A DNA stretch of 64,000 nucleotides from Gammaproteobacteria bacterium (GCA_012960535.1 DUBB01000014.1:156408-220407); one strand, 5' to 3'. Shown: positions 52,623-62,451, counted from the stretch's first letter. Program-made: numbers and translations. The notes: a model not told the origin generated them from the letters alone.

Positions 52623-53080
52623 CCATTGAGGAAATCGTGCTGCCGCCAGGCTTCATAGATTATGACTGCTGCAGCATTTGAAAGGTTCATTGAGCGGCTG
52701 CCATCGATCATGGGTATGCGTATCCGGAGGTCTATTAGGTCCGAATGCAATAAGTCAACGGGCAGGCCGCGCGTTTCAGGGCCCAGAATCAGCAGATCAG
52801 AAGGCTGGTAGCTTAGTGCTTGATAGCTCAGTTCGCCCTTGGTGGTGACGGCAATGACTCTGCTGGCCTGGGATGATTCGATGGCCTGGTGGATATTCTG
52901 ATGCACGGTGATGGTGGCGAGATCTCGATAGTCGAGTGCTGCGCGACGCAGTTGTTTTTCTTCCAGGGAAAACCCGAGCGGTTCAATCAGGTGCAGATGA
53001 CATCCACTGTTTGCGCACAGGCGCATGATGTTGCCAGTATTGGGTGGGATCTCGGGTTCAAACAGGGCGATGTTAAACAT
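52616..53080 (-). CDS. trmL: tRNA (cytidine(34)-2'-O)-methyltransferase TrmL
   Basis: 154-residue SPOUT methyltransferase. [20 protein letters not shown], then LGPETRGLP and [18 protein letters not shown] form the knot that binds S-adenosylmethionine. It methylates the wobble base of leucine tRNAs. It faces secB, whose end it overlaps, and ends the run towards ntrC in Pseudomonas-like order. Confidence 0.96.
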   Translation of the reverse strand: MFNIALFEPEIPPNTGNIMRLCANSGCHLHLIEPLGFSLEEKQLRRAALDYRDLATITVHQNIHQAIESSQASRVIAVTTKGELSYQALSYQPSDLLILGPETRGLPVDLLHSDLIDLRIRIPMIDGSRSMNLSNAAAVIIYEAWRQHDFLNGY

Positions 53081-53110
53081 GATGTAGTTGGTTGAATGTG
53101 CCAGCCTAAC

Positions 53111-54544
53111 TTAGTCTCCTGAGTCCTCATTGTCCATGCCAAGCTCCTGCATCTTTCTGGTGAGGGTGTTTCTCCCCCATCCCAGTAGTAATGAGGCATC
53201 TCTTTTCCTGCCAGCGGTATGTTGCAGAGCCGCTTCTATTATTGTTTTTTCAAATACGGGTAGTGCTTCCTGAATCAAGTTGGAGGTCTTCGGCAGAGTC
53301 GTCTTCAGTTTTTTGTCAGCCCACTTCTTCAGCAGAAGATGCCAAGTGGTTTCGCTATCAGAATCAGTATCCAGGTTTTGATTTTGTAGTTCGGCTGGCA
53401 AGTCAGGGATGTGAACTTCTCTGCCGGTTGCCATTACGGTGATCCAGCGGCAGAAATTTTCAAGTTGTCTCACATTACCCAGCCAGGGTAATGAAGAAAG
53501 ATAGTCCATCGTTTGCGGTAGAATTTCTTTGACCTCTTCATCTAACTCAATTGATGCCTGAGCCAGGAAATAATCCATCAGCAGCGGTATATCCTCTTTT
53601 CGATCTGACAGACTGGGAATATGAATTCTGATGACATTTAATCGATGGAATAAGTCTTCCCTGAAGCGATTCGAAACAACCAGATTTTCCAGATCCTGAT
53701 GGGTCGCAGCAATGATGCGTACGTTTGCGGACAGTGATACATGCCCGCCTACACGATAGTATTGTCCATCCGAAAGAACCCTGAGTAGCCGGGTCTGAGT
53801 CTCGGCAGGCATATCTCCGATCTCGTCCAGAAACAAGGTGCCACCGTCAGCCTGTTCGAAACGGCCCTTGCGCACTTGATTTGCGCCAGTGAAGGCGCCT
53901 TTTTCGTGACCAAAAAGTTCCGATTCGATTAGATCCTGAGGGATCGCGGCCATATTCAATGGGATAAAGGGTTTGTTGTTCCGGGGGCTGTGACGATGCA
54001 ATGCATGGGCGACCAGTTCTTTTCCTGTGCCGGAGTCACCGTTAATTAATACGGTAACGTTGGATTTGGATAGGCGACCTATGGCTCTGAATACTTCCTG
54101 CATGGCGGGTGCTTTACCGATTATTTCGGGCTGGGCCGACCCTACATCGACAGATTGTGGTAATTGTTTTTCTGCTATATCTGCAAGGGCTCTCTGGACT
54201 ACAGAGACGGCTTCATCGACTTCAAATGGCTTGGGAATGTATTCGAATGCACCTCCCTGGATGGACGATACGGCACTATCCAGATCTGAATGGGCAGTCA
54301 TAATAATGATCGGCAGGTCCGGGTGGCTCGATTTCATCCTGTTGAGGAGTTCGAGGCCATCCATGCCATGCATACGTATATCACTGACAATAACTTGGGG
54401 TTGTTCAAAGCGGAATCGTTCTAGTAAGGCTTCGGCACTATCAAAACAGGTGACTTGCATACCGGCTTTGACAAGGGCTTTATCAAGTACCCAGCGTATG
54501 GATTTTTCGTCATCAACGACCCACACTTTGTTTTCTATCGTCAT
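53111..54544 (-). CDS. ntrC: Nitrogen regulatory response regulator NtrC (GlnG)
   Basis: 477 residues. Receiver domain with phospho-Asp in VIVSDIRMHGMDG; AAA+ domain with GDSGTGKE (Walker A), GAFTGA (sigma-54 contact) and LDEIGD; C-terminal Fis-type helix-turn-helix (AAGRKRDASLLLGWGRN). Activates sigma-54 promoters when ammonia is low. It overlaps ntrB by 4 bp. It likely drives the glutamine synthetase promoter upstream at 57344-57358. Confidence 0.97.
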   Translation of the reverse strand: MTIENKVWVVDDEKSIRWVLDKALVKAGMQVTCFDSAEALLERFRFEQPQVIVSDIRMHGMDGLELLNRMKSSHPDLPIIIMTAHSDLDSAVSSIQGGAFEYIPKPFEVDEAVSVVQRALADIAEKQLPQSVDVGSAQPEIIGKAPAMQEVFRAIGRLSKSNVTVLINGDSGTGKELVAHALHRHSPRNNKPFIPLNMAAIPQDLIESELFGHEKGAFTGANQVRKGRFEQADGGTLFLDEIGDMPAETQTRLLRVLSDGQYYRVGGHVSLSANVRIIAATHQDLENLVVSNRFREDLFHRLNVIRIHIPSLSDRKEDIPLLMDYFLAQASIELDEEVKEILPQTMDYLSSLPWLGNVRQLENFCRWITVMATGREVHIPDLPAELQNQNLDTDSDSETTWHLLLKKWADKKLKTTLPKTSNLIQEALPVFEKTIIEAALQHTAGRKRDASLLLGWGRNTLTRKMQELGMDNEDSGD

Positions 54545-55638
54545 GGTTTGGCTACCTCCAAGGGAAGGATCAAGGTGAAGCGCGTTAACCCCGTTTCGCT
54601 CTCGGCCTCAATGATGCCTTGATGCCGGTGGATGATTGACTGCGCAACCGATAAACCTAGGCCTGATCCATCAGGTCTACCCGTGATCATAGGAAAAAAT
54701 AGATGTTCTCTCAGCTCAGGCAATATGCCTGGACCATTGTCAATGATATCGATCCTGAGCACGTTTTTATGCCTGATGGAGGCTATGGTGAATTGCCTAT
54801 CGGTTCTGGTTATGAAAGTGATTTCAGGGTGAGTTGTTACCGCCAGGCTCTGCATGGCATTTCGAGTGATGTTAAGCACCGCCTGAAGCATGAGATCAGG
54901 ATCCAAGTAGATTTCCGGAATGCTGGGATCATAATCTCGCACAAAGGAGAGTTGTGGCCCGCCTTCTATTTCTATCAGGCGACGGACTTTTTCGAGGATT
55001 TCGTGGATGTTGGTTAACTGCATTTTCGAAGGGACATTAGGGCCAAGCAATTTATCGACCAGCGCTTTGAGCCTATCGGTTTCTTCTATGATGATAGAAG
55101 TATATTCCCTTAATTCCTGTGTCGGTAACTCTGATTGAAGAAGCTGAGCTGAACCTCTGATTCCTCCAAGCGGGTTCTTGATCTCGTGAGCAAGGCCACG
55201 AATCATTTGCCGGGTCACTTCCTGCTGCTCCCTGAAGGCTTCTTCTCGATTAATTTTTAGATAACGGTCAAGGGGTGTCAGTTCAACCAGCAAATTATAC
55301 GGCTGTTCCTCGAATACCGGTGAAACTGAGAGGTCTACGGTTATGACCTGGCTATTGTGCAGCTCAAATTGAGCTCTTCGTTGCGTATAAAACTGGTTCG
55401 ACTGCAGAGCATCGAGCAGGATATTTTCGATATTTTTAAAGCTGGGTAATACCTCAAAAATGGATTTTTCGGATACCTGTTTGAGAGATACGTCCAGCAG
55501 ACTCTCCGCTGCCTGGTTGATAAAGCAGAAGTTCAGGTCTTTATCCAGGGACAGGATAGCAGTGCTTAAATTGTTCAGGATAGACTGGTTTAGAAACATG
55601 GCATTCAAGACTGTTTTCGATTTGATTGCTTCATTCAT
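54541..55638 (-). CDS. ntrB: Nitrogen sensor kinase NtrB (GlnL)
   Basis: 365 residues: PAS domain (about 14-125), then histidine-kinase dimerisation box with GLAHEIKNPLGGIRG (phospho-His) and an ATPase domain (DNGPGI, GSGLGLSVAQ). No membrane segment, as expected for the cytoplasmic nitrogen sensor that is controlled by PII. ATG 55638. Pairs with NtrC by overlap. Confidence 0.96.
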   Translation of the reverse strand: MNEAIKSKTVLNAMFLNQSILNNLSTAILSLDKDLNFCFINQAAESLLDVSLKQVSEKSIFEVLPSFKNIENILLDALQSNQFYTQRRAQFELHNSQVITVDLSVSPVFEEQPYNLLVELTPLDRYLKINREEAFREQQEVTRQMIRGLAHEIKNPLGGIRGSAQLLQSELPTQELREYTSIIIEETDRLKALVDKLLGPNVPSKMQLTNIHEILEKVRRLIEIEGGPQLSFVRDYDPSIPEIYLDPDLMLQAVLNITRNAMQSLAVTTHPEITFITRTDRQFTIASIRHKNVLRIDIIDNGPGILPELREHLFFPMITGRPDGSGLGLSVAQSIIHRHQGIIEAESETGLTRFTLILPLEVAKP

Positions 55639-55740
55639 ATAGCCCTAGAAAAAAAGTACACCAAATCATATGGTTAGTAAAATTTTTGTATAAATGGGGT
55701 TTTGCTAGGGGGTTCTTTATTGAGTATCCAGAATTATGCG

Positions 55741-56163
55741 CTATTTTGGTGCTTTACGTCGATTGCTTGGATTGATATTACGACGAACATCCAACTGCAC
55801 AGGCGTGCCTGCTTGGACCAGTCTGCCTGACGGGATGTCAAAGACTCTCAGCTGGAGGGTCTGATTGCCTCGTTCAATTCCTGTTACTCTGAAGGGCGCA
55901 CTGGTTGCCAAAGTCGAATGATGCTTGCCGTTGATATAAAGCTGTAGCTGGTGGCCGGGTCTGAGAGCCGGTCGCAGGTGCACCGACAATGCAAGGCTAC
56001 CCGCTGTCGCCTGAACCCGCTGACCTTGTACAAGTCCCTTGAATGAGATAACGGCATATGACTGAGCGGTCTGGTAAGCAGACTGGGCTCCGCCGCCAGC
56101 AGCTATTGGTGCATTGATAAGCATAAGGATGCAGAGAATTGACCCACCTCTTGGCTTCATCAT
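55741..56163 (-). CDS. Small exported protein (DUF4124 C-terminal-like)
   Basis: 140 residues. N-terminal signal peptide (SILCILMLINAPIAAGG), then a beta-rich domain with HLRPALRPGHQLQLYING and VTGIERGNQTLQLRVFD. These segments resemble the C-terminal part of the DUF4124 proteins that sit between glnL and glnA in Pseudomonas-like genomes; the N-terminal YxW repeat part of DUF4124 is missing. Function unknown. ATG 56163 or 56160. A terminator separates it from glutamine synthetase. Confidence 0.75.
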   Translation of the reverse strand: MMKPRGGSILCILMLINAPIAAGGGAQSAYQTAQSYAVISFKGLVQGQRVQATAGSLALSVHLRPALRPGHQLQLYINGKHHSTLATSAPFRVTGIERGNQTLQLRVFDIPSGRLVQAGTPVQLDVRRNINPSNRRKAPK

Positions 56164-56191
56164 GTCGATTCTCTAATAGGTTGCAAGCGAA

Positions 56192-56220
56192 TGAAAAAGG
56201 GGAACAAGTCCCCTTTTTCA
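56192..56220. terminator. Bidirectional rho-independent terminator
   Basis: A perfect 12-bp inverted repeat, TGAAAAAGGGGA and TCCCCTTTTTCA, around a 5-base loop, with A- and T-runs at both ends. It lies 26 bp beyond the glutamine synthetase stop and acts for that minus-strand gene. Confidence 0.9.
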
Positions 56221-56245
56221 TCATAACTCAAAGTGGCTGATAGCG

Positions 56246-57256
56246 TTATGCCAAAGCCTCCTTGGTTGTTTTGACGATTGCCGCCGCCACCTTATAAGGA
56301 TCAGCATTGGAAGAGGTTCGGCGGTCTTCCAAGCGTCCCTTCCAGCCATCTGTTACCGTACCGATGGGGATTCTAATTGAGGCGCCTCGGTCGGATACCC
56401 CATAACTGAACATATCGATCGCTTGGGTTTCGTGCAGACCGGTCAGGCGCTGATCGTTGTAAGCACCGTAGACACTGATGTGGCGATCAATATGCTTGGC
56501 GAAATTTTCACAGATTGCTGTAAAAATCTCTTCTTTGCCATCTTCGCGCATTGCGCCGTTGGAGAAATTCGCATGCATACCAGAACCATTCCAGTCAGTG
56601 GCTCCAAGGGGTTTAGGATGCCAGTTGATCGAATAGCCATATTTTTCGCCTGTTCGCTCCAGTAGATATCGGGCCAGCCAGGTCTCGTCACCCGCTGACT
56701 TAGCGCTTTTAGCAAACACTTGAAATTCCCACTGTCCCGATGCTACCTCAGCATTAATGCCCTCGACGTTAATGCCGGCTTCCAGGCAAAGGTCAAGATG
56801 TTCCTCCACACAGTCCCTGCCAAAAGCGTTGGCTGCGCCGACGCTGCAGTAGTAAGGCCCCTGAGGAGCTGGATAGCCACCTCTGGGAAAACCCGGTGGT
56901 AGTTCAGTATCAATATCCCATAAAAAGTACTCTTGCTCAAAACCGAACCAGAAATCATCGTCATCATCCTCGATGGTTGCCCTGCCGTTAGACAGATGGG
57001 GGGTGCCATCAGCATTGAGAACTTCGCTCATGACCAGATAGCCATTGTTTCGGTCCGGGTCAGGAACAATGGCGACCGGTTGAAGCAAGCAATCCGAGGC
57101 ATTGCCCTCAGCCTGTTCGGTCGAACTGCCATCGAATGACCACATCGGGCATTCTTCTAATTTTCCTGAAAAATTGTCTCTGATCAGCGTTTTGCTGCGT
57201 AGACTCTGCGTCGGCTGGTAACCATCCAGCCATATGTATTCTAGTTTAGCCTTCAT
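56246..57256 (-). CDS. Glutamine synthetase, GSII (eukaryote-like) type
   Basis: About 336 residues, much shorter than bacterial GSI (about 470). It has the GSII order: EYIWLDG, ECPMWSFDGSSTEQA, PQGPYYCSVGA, GINAEVASGQWEFQV, DWNGSGMHANFSN and SDRGASIRIPI. It makes glutamine from glutamate, ammonia and ATP. GSII lacks the Tyr adenylylated in GSI, so its control would be at transcription. ATG 57256 has AAGGAGA 11 bases upstream. It has a sigma-54 promoter and a terminator of its own and lies near ntrBC, where relatives have GSI glnA. Confidence 0.92.
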   Translation of the reverse strand: MKAKLEYIWLDGYQPTQSLRSKTLIRDNFSGKLEECPMWSFDGSSTEQAEGNASDCLLQPVAIVPDPDRNNGYLVMSEVLNADGTPHLSNGRATIEDDDDDFWFGFEQEYFLWDIDTELPPGFPRGGYPAPQGPYYCSVGAANAFGRDCVEEHLDLCLEAGINVEGINAEVASGQWEFQVFAKSAKSAGDETWLARYLLERTGEKYGYSINWHPKPLGATDWNGSGMHANFSNGAMREDGKEEIFTAICENFAKHIDRHISVYGAYNDQRLTGLHETQAIDMFSYGVSDRGASIRIPIGTVTDGWKGRLEDRRTSSNADPYKVAAAIVKTTKEALA

Positions 57257-57308
57257 AATTGAGTGGATCTCCTTATTGTTTCTCTTGATCATTGTCTGCA
57301 GCGTGATG

Positions 57309-57330
57309 GACACTGATTGCAATCACTGTC
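57309..57330. promoter_or_regulatory. 22-bp near-perfect palindrome downstream of the glutamine synthetase promoter
   Basis: GACACTGATTGC and AATCACTGTC form an inverted repeat with one mismatched pair, centred on TGATTGCAATCA. It covers about +3 to +24 of the predicted transcript, a position fitting a repressor. Confidence 0.5.
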
Positions 57331-57343
57331 TGCCGTCAATAAC

Positions 57344-57358
57344 GCAAGGATTATGCCA
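57344..57358 (-). promoter_or_regulatory. Sigma-54 promoter of glutamine synthetase
   Basis: On the minus strand TGGCATAATCCTTGC: GG and GC are separated by 10 bases, matching the -24/-12 consensus TGGCAC-N5-TTGC. Predicted start of transcription near 57332, about 75 bp before the start codon. Confidence 0.85.
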
Positions 57359-57426
57359 CAGAATCTGCCTGTGGATGACTGATTTATTAAGGTTTTAAGG
57401 CTCTCTTGCCGGAAGCAGTAGATTTT

Positions 57427-57443
57427 GCGAACCAAATTGGTGC
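57427..57443 (-). promoter_or_regulatory. Possible NtrC-binding site
   Basis: On the minus strand GCACCAAATTGGTTCGC: the left half GCACCA is perfect and the right half poor. It is about 95-111 bp upstream of the predicted start, close to the usual -108 site. Confidence 0.45.
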
Positions 57444-57766
57444 GAGTCGATGTAAAATGCCCCGATATTGTTCGGCTTGACCTGGAATGGAATCAGTTCT
57501 GACCTGGGCAAATAATCAGTTAACGGTAAACAGCGGGCCACTCATGGAATGACCAGGCTGGCTAGGTCGCTTGGTCTCGCTGACTGGTTTTGTGAGTATA
57601 TTGGTGGGTAATTTCAGGGTTTCTGAAAATTCTGTAAGGGGTGTGGATTCCGATTCAGTACCGTGGTTGCATCCCTGCGAGGGGCATAAAGGCCAGTAGA
57701 TAGGTTAATTGTGCTATCAGATGATGCTTTTTGGCTTATCAGGCTAGTACCCGAGCAAGCTTGGGG

Positions 57767-57772
57767 TATAAT
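57767..57772 (+). promoter_or_regulatory. -10-like element upstream of typA
   Basis: TATAAT, 45 bp before the typA ATG. No good -35 box sits 16-18 bp upstream, so support is partial. Confidence 0.35.
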
Positions 57773-57811
57773 CCGCGTCTTCAAATTGCTAGATCCACTA
57801 CCGGTATTATT

Positions 57812-59632
57812 ATGACCCGTCAGTTAAGAAATGTTGCCATTATCGCCCATGTTGATCATGGCAAGACCACGCTGGTTGATAAATTACTATCACAAGCAGG
57901 TGCTCTTCAACGAGGAGATGACTCGGGCGAGCGCTTGATGGACTCAAACGAGCTGGAAAAGGAACGCGGGATTACCATTCTGGCAAAGAATACAGCGCTA
58001 AACTGGAAAGGTTTTACCATTAATATTGTAGATACGCCGGGTCATGCGGATTTTGGTGGGGAAGTTGAGCGAATACTGTCTATGGTGGATTCGGTCCTGT
58101 TACTGGTGGATGCCGTTGAAGGGCCAATGCCACAGACTCGATTTGTTACTCGGAAAGCATTTGAAAGTGGCTTGAACCCTATATTGATGGTGAACAAAAT
58201 AGATAGAGAAGGCGCCAGGCCTGACTGGGTTGTTGATGAGGTTTTTGAACTGTTTGATCAACTGGGCGCTACCGAGGATCAGTTGGATTTCCCTGTTGTT
58301 TTTGGCTCAGCCATGCTGGGGAGTTCTGGTCCGGCAGCAGATAAAGTTGAACCGAATTTAGACTATCTCCTGAAGGTGCTCGCGGAGGAAGTACCGGCGC
58401 CGGTCGTGGTAACAGATGGCCCGCTGCAGATGCAAATCAGTGCGCTAGATTTTAATAGCTATGTCGGCGTAATAGGCTTGGGTCGGGTGACCAGGGGAAC
58501 GGTTAGCAAAGGCAGCGCGGTGATTGTGGTGGGTGCAGATGGCAGGTCCAGAAAGGCTAAAATACTGCAGGTGATGGGCTTTGCTGGTCTCAATAGAATT
58601 GAAATTGATGCCGCCAGTGCAGGCGATATCGTTTGTGTTACGGGTATTGAGGGCTTGAAAATATCGGATACCATCTGTGCCGTGGATAGCCCAGACCGGA
58701 TGCCTCCCCTTAGGGTCGATGAACCGACCCTATCGATGACTTTTCAGGTAAATAATTCTCCCTTTGCAGGCAGGGAAGGTAAATTTGTTACCAGTAGGAA
58801 CCTGAAGGACCGTTTGGAATTAGAACTGCTATATAACGTTGCCTTGCAGGTAAGCCCTGGCGATTCAGCAGACAAATTTATTGTTTCTGGCAGAGGCGAA
58901 TTACACTTGGCTGTATTGATAGAAACCATGCGGCGAGAAGGTTATGAATTAGGTGTATCCAGGCCCGAGGTAATCTTAAAAGAGATTGATGGAGTCATAC
59001 TTGAACCGTATGAGAATCTGATGATTGATGTGCAGCAGATCAATCAGGGTGCGATTATGAAGGCTATAGGTAGCCGGAAAGGAACACTGACCAATATGGT
59101 CCCTGACTCCAAGGGAAGAGTGCGTTTGGAGTTTCTGATACCGACCCGAGGTTTGATAGGATTTCGCTCTGAGTTTATGACGTTGACCTCAGGCAATGGC
59201 ATAATGAGCAGTGTCTTTGCTCATTACGACAAGAGATTGGGAGATGAGTTTAATCAACGGCGTAACGGTGTTTTGATTTCCATGGCTAGTGGCAAGAGCC
59301 TGGGTTTTGCATTGTTTAATCTTCAGGCCAGAGGTAGGTTGTTTATTGAACCTAATGAAGCAATATACGAAGGTATGATTATAGGTATGCATGCAAGAGG
59401 AAATGACCTGCCTGTTAATCCTCTCAAAGGAAAGCAGTTAACCAATGTTCGTGCATCGGGTACGGATGAAGCAATAGTACTGACTGCGGCAGTCAGACAT
59501 ACGCTTGAGCAGGCGGTGGAATTTATAGATGATGATGAGCTAGTTGAGGTGACCCCGAGCTCCATCAGGATCAGAAAGAAGTTGTTAACTGAAAATGAAC
59601 GAAAGCGTTCTTTTCGAAGTAGAGCTGTCTGA
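57812..59632 (+). CDS. typA: Translational GTPase TypA/BipA
   Basis: About 606 residues. GTPase motifs AHVDHGKTT (G1), [10 protein letters not shown] (G3) and NKID (G4), with the switch segment [11 protein letters not shown]; then the EF-G-like domains and the C-terminal TypA domain. It binds ribosomes and supports assembly and stress responses. ATG 57812 was chosen (MTRQLRN); longer frames to 57731 lack a ribosome site. It leads the typA-pip-dtd set with 6-bp and 2-bp gaps. Confidence 0.97.
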   Translation: MTRQLRNVAIIAHVDHGKTTLVDKLLSQAGALQRGDDSGERLMDSNELEKERGITILAKNTALNWKGFTINIVDTPGHADFGGEVERILSMVDSVLLLVDAVEGPMPQTRFVTRKAFESGLNPILMVNKIDREGARPDWVVDEVFELFDQLGATEDQLDFPVVFGSAMLGSSGPAADKVEPNLDYLLKVLAEEVPAPVVVTDGPLQMQISALDFNSYVGVIGLGRVTRGTVSKGSAVIVVGADGRSRKAKILQVMGFAGLNRIEIDAASAGDIVCVTGIEGLKISDTICAVDSPDRMPPLRVDEPTLSMTFQVNNSPFAGREGKFVTSRNLKDRLELELLYNVALQVSPGDSADKFIVSGRGELHLAVLIETMRREGYELGVSRPEVILKEIDGVILEPYENLMIDVQQINQGAIMKAIGSRKGTLTNMVPDSKGRVRLEFLIPTRGLIGFRSEFMTLTSGNGIMSSVFAHYDKRLGDEFNQRRNGVLISMASGKSLGFALFNLQARGRLFIEPNEAIYEGMIIGMHARGNDLPVNPLKGKQLTNVRASGTDEAIVLTAAVRHTLEQAVEFIDDDELVEVTPSSIRIRKKLLTENERKRSFRSRAV

Positions 59633-59638
59633 TTTTTT

Positions 59639-60604
59639 ATGCTGCCTTTATATCCAGAATTAAAACCTTACACTCGGCATCGGCTTAAGGTTGATGATAT
59701 CCATGACCTGTATGTAGATGAGAGCGGCAATGAGGCCGGAATACCGGTTTTGTTCCTGCATGCAGGGCCGGGTTCGGGTTGCGAGTTCGATAGTCGTCGG
59801 TTTTTCAGCCCGGATAAATACCGCATTATTCTTTTTGATCAGCGAGGTGCCGGTCGTTCTTTGCCAACGGGTGAAGTTTCAGCGAATAAATCCGCTGACC
59901 TACTGGGCGATATGGAAAAGATAAGGATTAAACTGGACATTGATAAGTGGGTGCTGTTTGGTGGCGGCTGGGGTTCGACTTTGGCCCTACTGTATGCAGA
60001 ATCTTTTCCTGGCAGGGTGCTTAGTCTGGTTTTGCGAGGCATATTCCTGGCCCGGCAGGAGGATATCAATTGGATTTATCAGGATGGCGCTAATCGGTTC
60101 TGCCCTGACCATTGGGAGGATTTTGTCGCTCCTTTGGCTGATTATGGCCCTGATCAGGTTTGCGCCGCCTACCAGGCATTGATGCAGGGCGATAATGAAT
60201 TGGCCAGAATGTCGGCAGCCAAGGCCTGGTCAATCTGGGAAGCGCAATGTACCACATTGCATCCTAACCAGCGCTTAATTAAACATTTTTCTGATGCCCA
60301 TCGCTCAATAGCACGGTGCAATATTGGTTCTCACTACTATTCTAACGGATGCTTTCTAACGGAAAATCAGATATTAAGAGATGCGCCGAGATTGAAAGAT
60401 GTTTCAGGCATAATTGTTCACGGCCGGTTCGATTTATTTTGTCCCTTTGAAAATGCGTATCTACTACATCAGGCCTGGCCTCAAAGTCAGTTGTATATTG
60501 TCCGCGAAGCAGGTCATTCAGCGACGGAACCGGCTTTGATAGATGCTCTGATTAGGGCAACCCGGACTACTGCAAATCGCTTTGAGCGAGATTTTGGGGT
60601 TTAG
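59639..60604 (+). CDS. Proline iminopeptidase homologue with Gly in place of the catalytic Ser
   Basis: 321 residues, full length for family S33 prolyl aminopeptidases. HAGPGSGC and DQRGAGRS are present, and Asp (HGRFDLFCP) and His (EAGHSATEP) of the triad are kept. The nucleophile elbow reads GGGWGS where GGSWGS is expected: codon GGC (near 59964) instead of AGC, so Ser is Gly. It should not hydrolyse peptides by the usual mechanism, yet the frame is open and the gene is packed between typA and dtd. A sequencing error is possible. No signal peptide. Confidence 0.9.
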   Translation: MLPLYPELKPYTRHRLKVDDIHDLYVDESGNEAGIPVLFLHAGPGSGCEFDSRRFFSPDKYRIILFDQRGAGRSLPTGEVSANKSADLLGDMEKIRIKLDIDKWVLFGGGWGSTLALLYAESFPGRVLSLVLRGIFLARQEDINWIYQDGANRFCPDHWEDFVAPLADYGPDQVCAAYQALMQGDNELARMSAAKAWSIWEAQCTTLHPNQRLIKHFSDAHRSIARCNIGSHYYSNGCFLTENQILRDAPRLKDVSGIIVHGRFDLFCPFENAYLLHQAWPQSQLYIVREAGHSATEPALIDALIRATRTTANRFERDFGV

Positions 60605-60606
60605 CC

Positions 60607-61041
60607 ATGAAGGCGCTGATCCAGAGGGTGAGCTATGCCTCGGTTAGGGTAGATCAGGCCACTATCGGCAGAATAGACAAAGGTGTGTTGGTGTTCCTGG
60701 GTATCGAAAAAAAGGATGACCAAGCCGTTTCAAAAAGGCTGCTGCATAAGGTACTGAACTACCGGATCTTTTCTGATACTAGCGGCCACATGAACCATAA
60801 TGTGATCGAGGTCGCCGGCGAATTACTGGTGATTTCTCAGTTTACGCTGGCAGCCAGTACTGCCAAAGGTCTGCGACCGTCTTTTTCCAGCGCTATGCAG
60901 CCTGCTGACGCAGGCCTGCTTTATGACCACTTCGTTGAACAGGCTAAACAACGGTGTAAAGTCAGCAGCGGAATATTCGGTTCTCATATGCAGATCGAAT
61001 CATGCAACGATGGGCCTGTGACTTTTTTGCTGTCTGCATGA
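60607..61041 (+). CDS. dtd: D-aminoacyl-tRNA deacylase Dtd
   Basis: 144 residues. MKALIQRVSYASV and SQFTLAASTAKGLRPSF (substrate pocket) with IFGSHMQIESCNDGPVTF fit DTD; it removes D-amino acids (and glycine) from tRNA. Begins two bases after the proline iminopeptidase stop. Gene pair pip-dtd is conserved in Pseudomonas-like genomes. Confidence 0.96.
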   Translation: MKALIQRVSYASVRVDQATIGRIDKGVLVFLGIEKKDDQAVSKRLLHKVLNYRIFSDTSGHMNHNVIEVAGELLVISQFTLAASTAKGLRPSFSSAMQPADAGLLYDHFVEQAKQRCKVSSGIFGSHMQIESCNDGPVTFLLSA

Positions 61042-61126
61042 GTCGTAGGAATAATAAAGCGTTCAGCTGCAGATATTGACGATTGCGTGATTTAACTGAA
61101 ATTAGCGATACCTTTGAAATCCAGTG

Positions 61127-61903
61127 TTAAGTGGCGTCGTCCGCGTTCCTACTTCCGTCTATGAATCGGCCGAAGAAGATGCCCAGCTCGAATAACAGCC
61201 ACATGGGTATGGCTAACAGAATTTGAGATATGACATCCGGTGGTGTCAGTAACATGCCCAGCACAAAGCAACCGACGATAACATAAGGTCTTTTGTTCTT
61301 AAGGGCAGTTACACTGGTGGCACCTGTCCAGAGCAGCAGGAGAGTTGCAATTGGGATTTCAAAGGCAAGACCAAAAGCAAAAAACAGTTTCAGAACGAAA
61401 TCAAGATATCTGTTGATATCGGTCATGATGGTAACGCCAGCGGGGGCAATACTGGTGAAGAAGCCGAACACGAGAGGAAAGACCACGTAGTAAGCAAAGG
61501 CCATACCGGCGTAAAACAGCAGGATGCTGGAAATCAGCAGTGGCAGGGCGATTTTCTTTTCATTTGAATAGAGTCCCGGTGCGACGAATGCCCAGCATTG
61601 ATGAAGAATAACCGGTATGGACAGAAAGATGGCCAGGACCAGTGCCAGCTTAAAAGGGGTCAAGAAAGGAGAAGCAACTTCGGTTGCTATCATAGTAGAC
61701 CCTTCCGGCAGGAAAGCCCGAAGAGGCTCTGATACAAAGCCGTAAATTGTATTGGCATAGTAGAAAAGGGGTAAAAAGACAATCAGCACCGCCAGCAGGC
61801 TTTTCAGTATACGGCTGCGTAATTCAATCAGGTGTTCTATTAGAGGTTGCCCTTGACCGGTCAGGTCTGTTTCGTCCTCCTTACTGGGTTGTTGATCCGT
61901 CAT
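61127..61903 (-). CDS. tatC: Sec-independent protein translocase TatC
   Basis: 258 residues with six membrane helices. [12 protein letters not shown] at the N-terminus and [18 protein letters not shown] (with the conserved Glu) mark TatC. It recognises twin-arginine signals. It overlaps tatB by 23 bp. Confidence 0.97.
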   Translation of the reverse strand: MTDQQPSKEDETDLTGQGQPLIEHLIELRSRILKSLLAVLIVFLPLFYYANTIYGFVSEPLRAFLPEGSTMIATEVASPFLTPFKLALVLAIFLSIPVILHQCWAFVAPGLYSNEKKIALPLLISSILLFYAGMAFAYYVVFPLVFGFFTSIAPAGVTIMTDINRYLDFVLKLFFAFGLAFEIPIATLLLLWTGATSVTALKNKRPYVIVGCFVLGMLLTPPDVISQILLAIPMWLLFELGIFFGRFIDGSRNADDAT

Positions 61904-62237
61904 GTTTATCTTGAACTGTGCCTTCTTGGTTAGGTGACGCGGTAATAGGATTGATTGCAGCTTCGGAAATCAGCGTCTTCACGTCAGCCTGTGTTTGCTG
62001 TATTACTTCACGGGACTGGTTTATTTCCTTGAGTACACTTTCATTATGCAGTTGTTGTTTGATCTCATCCGCCCCGATTTCTCTTTCTATTTCAGAACGG
62101 AGGTCGTTAAAACTGCGTTTAAACCGGCCAAACCATAGTGCCAGAGAACGTATTGTTTCAGGGAGTTTGTCTGGTCCAATCACCAGTAAAGCGACTACTG
62201 CGATGGCAAGTAATTCTGGGAAACCAACGTCGAACAT
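61881..62237 (-). CDS. tatB: Sec-independent protein translocase TatB
   Basis: 118 residues. Starts [22 protein letters not shown], the typical TatB/A helix-with-PxxLP (GPDKLPET), followed by an amphipathic helix and a charged, loose tail. Located between tatA (3-bp gap) and tatC (overlap). Confidence 0.95.
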   Translation of the reverse strand: MFDVGFPELLAIAVVALLVIGPDKLPETIRSLALWFGRFKRSFNDLRSEIEREIGADEIKQQLHNESVLKEINQSREVIQQTQADVKTLISEAAINPITASPNQEGTVQDKHDGSTTQ

Positions 62238-62240
62238 CGA

Positions 62241-62447
62241 TCAGGAACTGCCTTCGTTCCCGCTTTTTTGGGTGGCTGGTGATTCAGCGCCATCCAGGGG
62301 CTCTGGCTTGGGTTCTTCACTGACCGCACTTCTAAAGCCTTTGATGGCAGAACCCAGGTCGTTACCCAGCGAGCTTAGTTTTTTGCTTCCAAACATGAGA
62401 AGAACAATAACAAGAATAATGATTAATTCTGTAATCCCAAATGACAT
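62241..62447 (-). CDS. tatA: Sec-independent protein translocase TatA
   Basis: 68 residues, single helix then a FGSKKL segment, as in TatA. ATG 62447 has AAGGAG 7 bases upstream; a longer frame to 62519 has no such site. It forms the pore of the Tat system. Follows hisE by four bases. Confidence 0.95.
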   Translation of the reverse strand: MSFGITELIIILVIVLLMFGSKKLSSLGNDLGSAIKGFRSAVSEEPKPEPLDGAESPATQKSGNEGSS

Positions 62448-62451
62448 AATG

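Larger units (their letters stand above)
57257..57811. other. Divergent region between glutamine synthetase and typA
   Basis: Holds the sigma-54 promoter, the palindrome after it, a possible NtrC site, and TATAAT (57767-57772) for typA. No other gene found. Confidence 0.6.
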
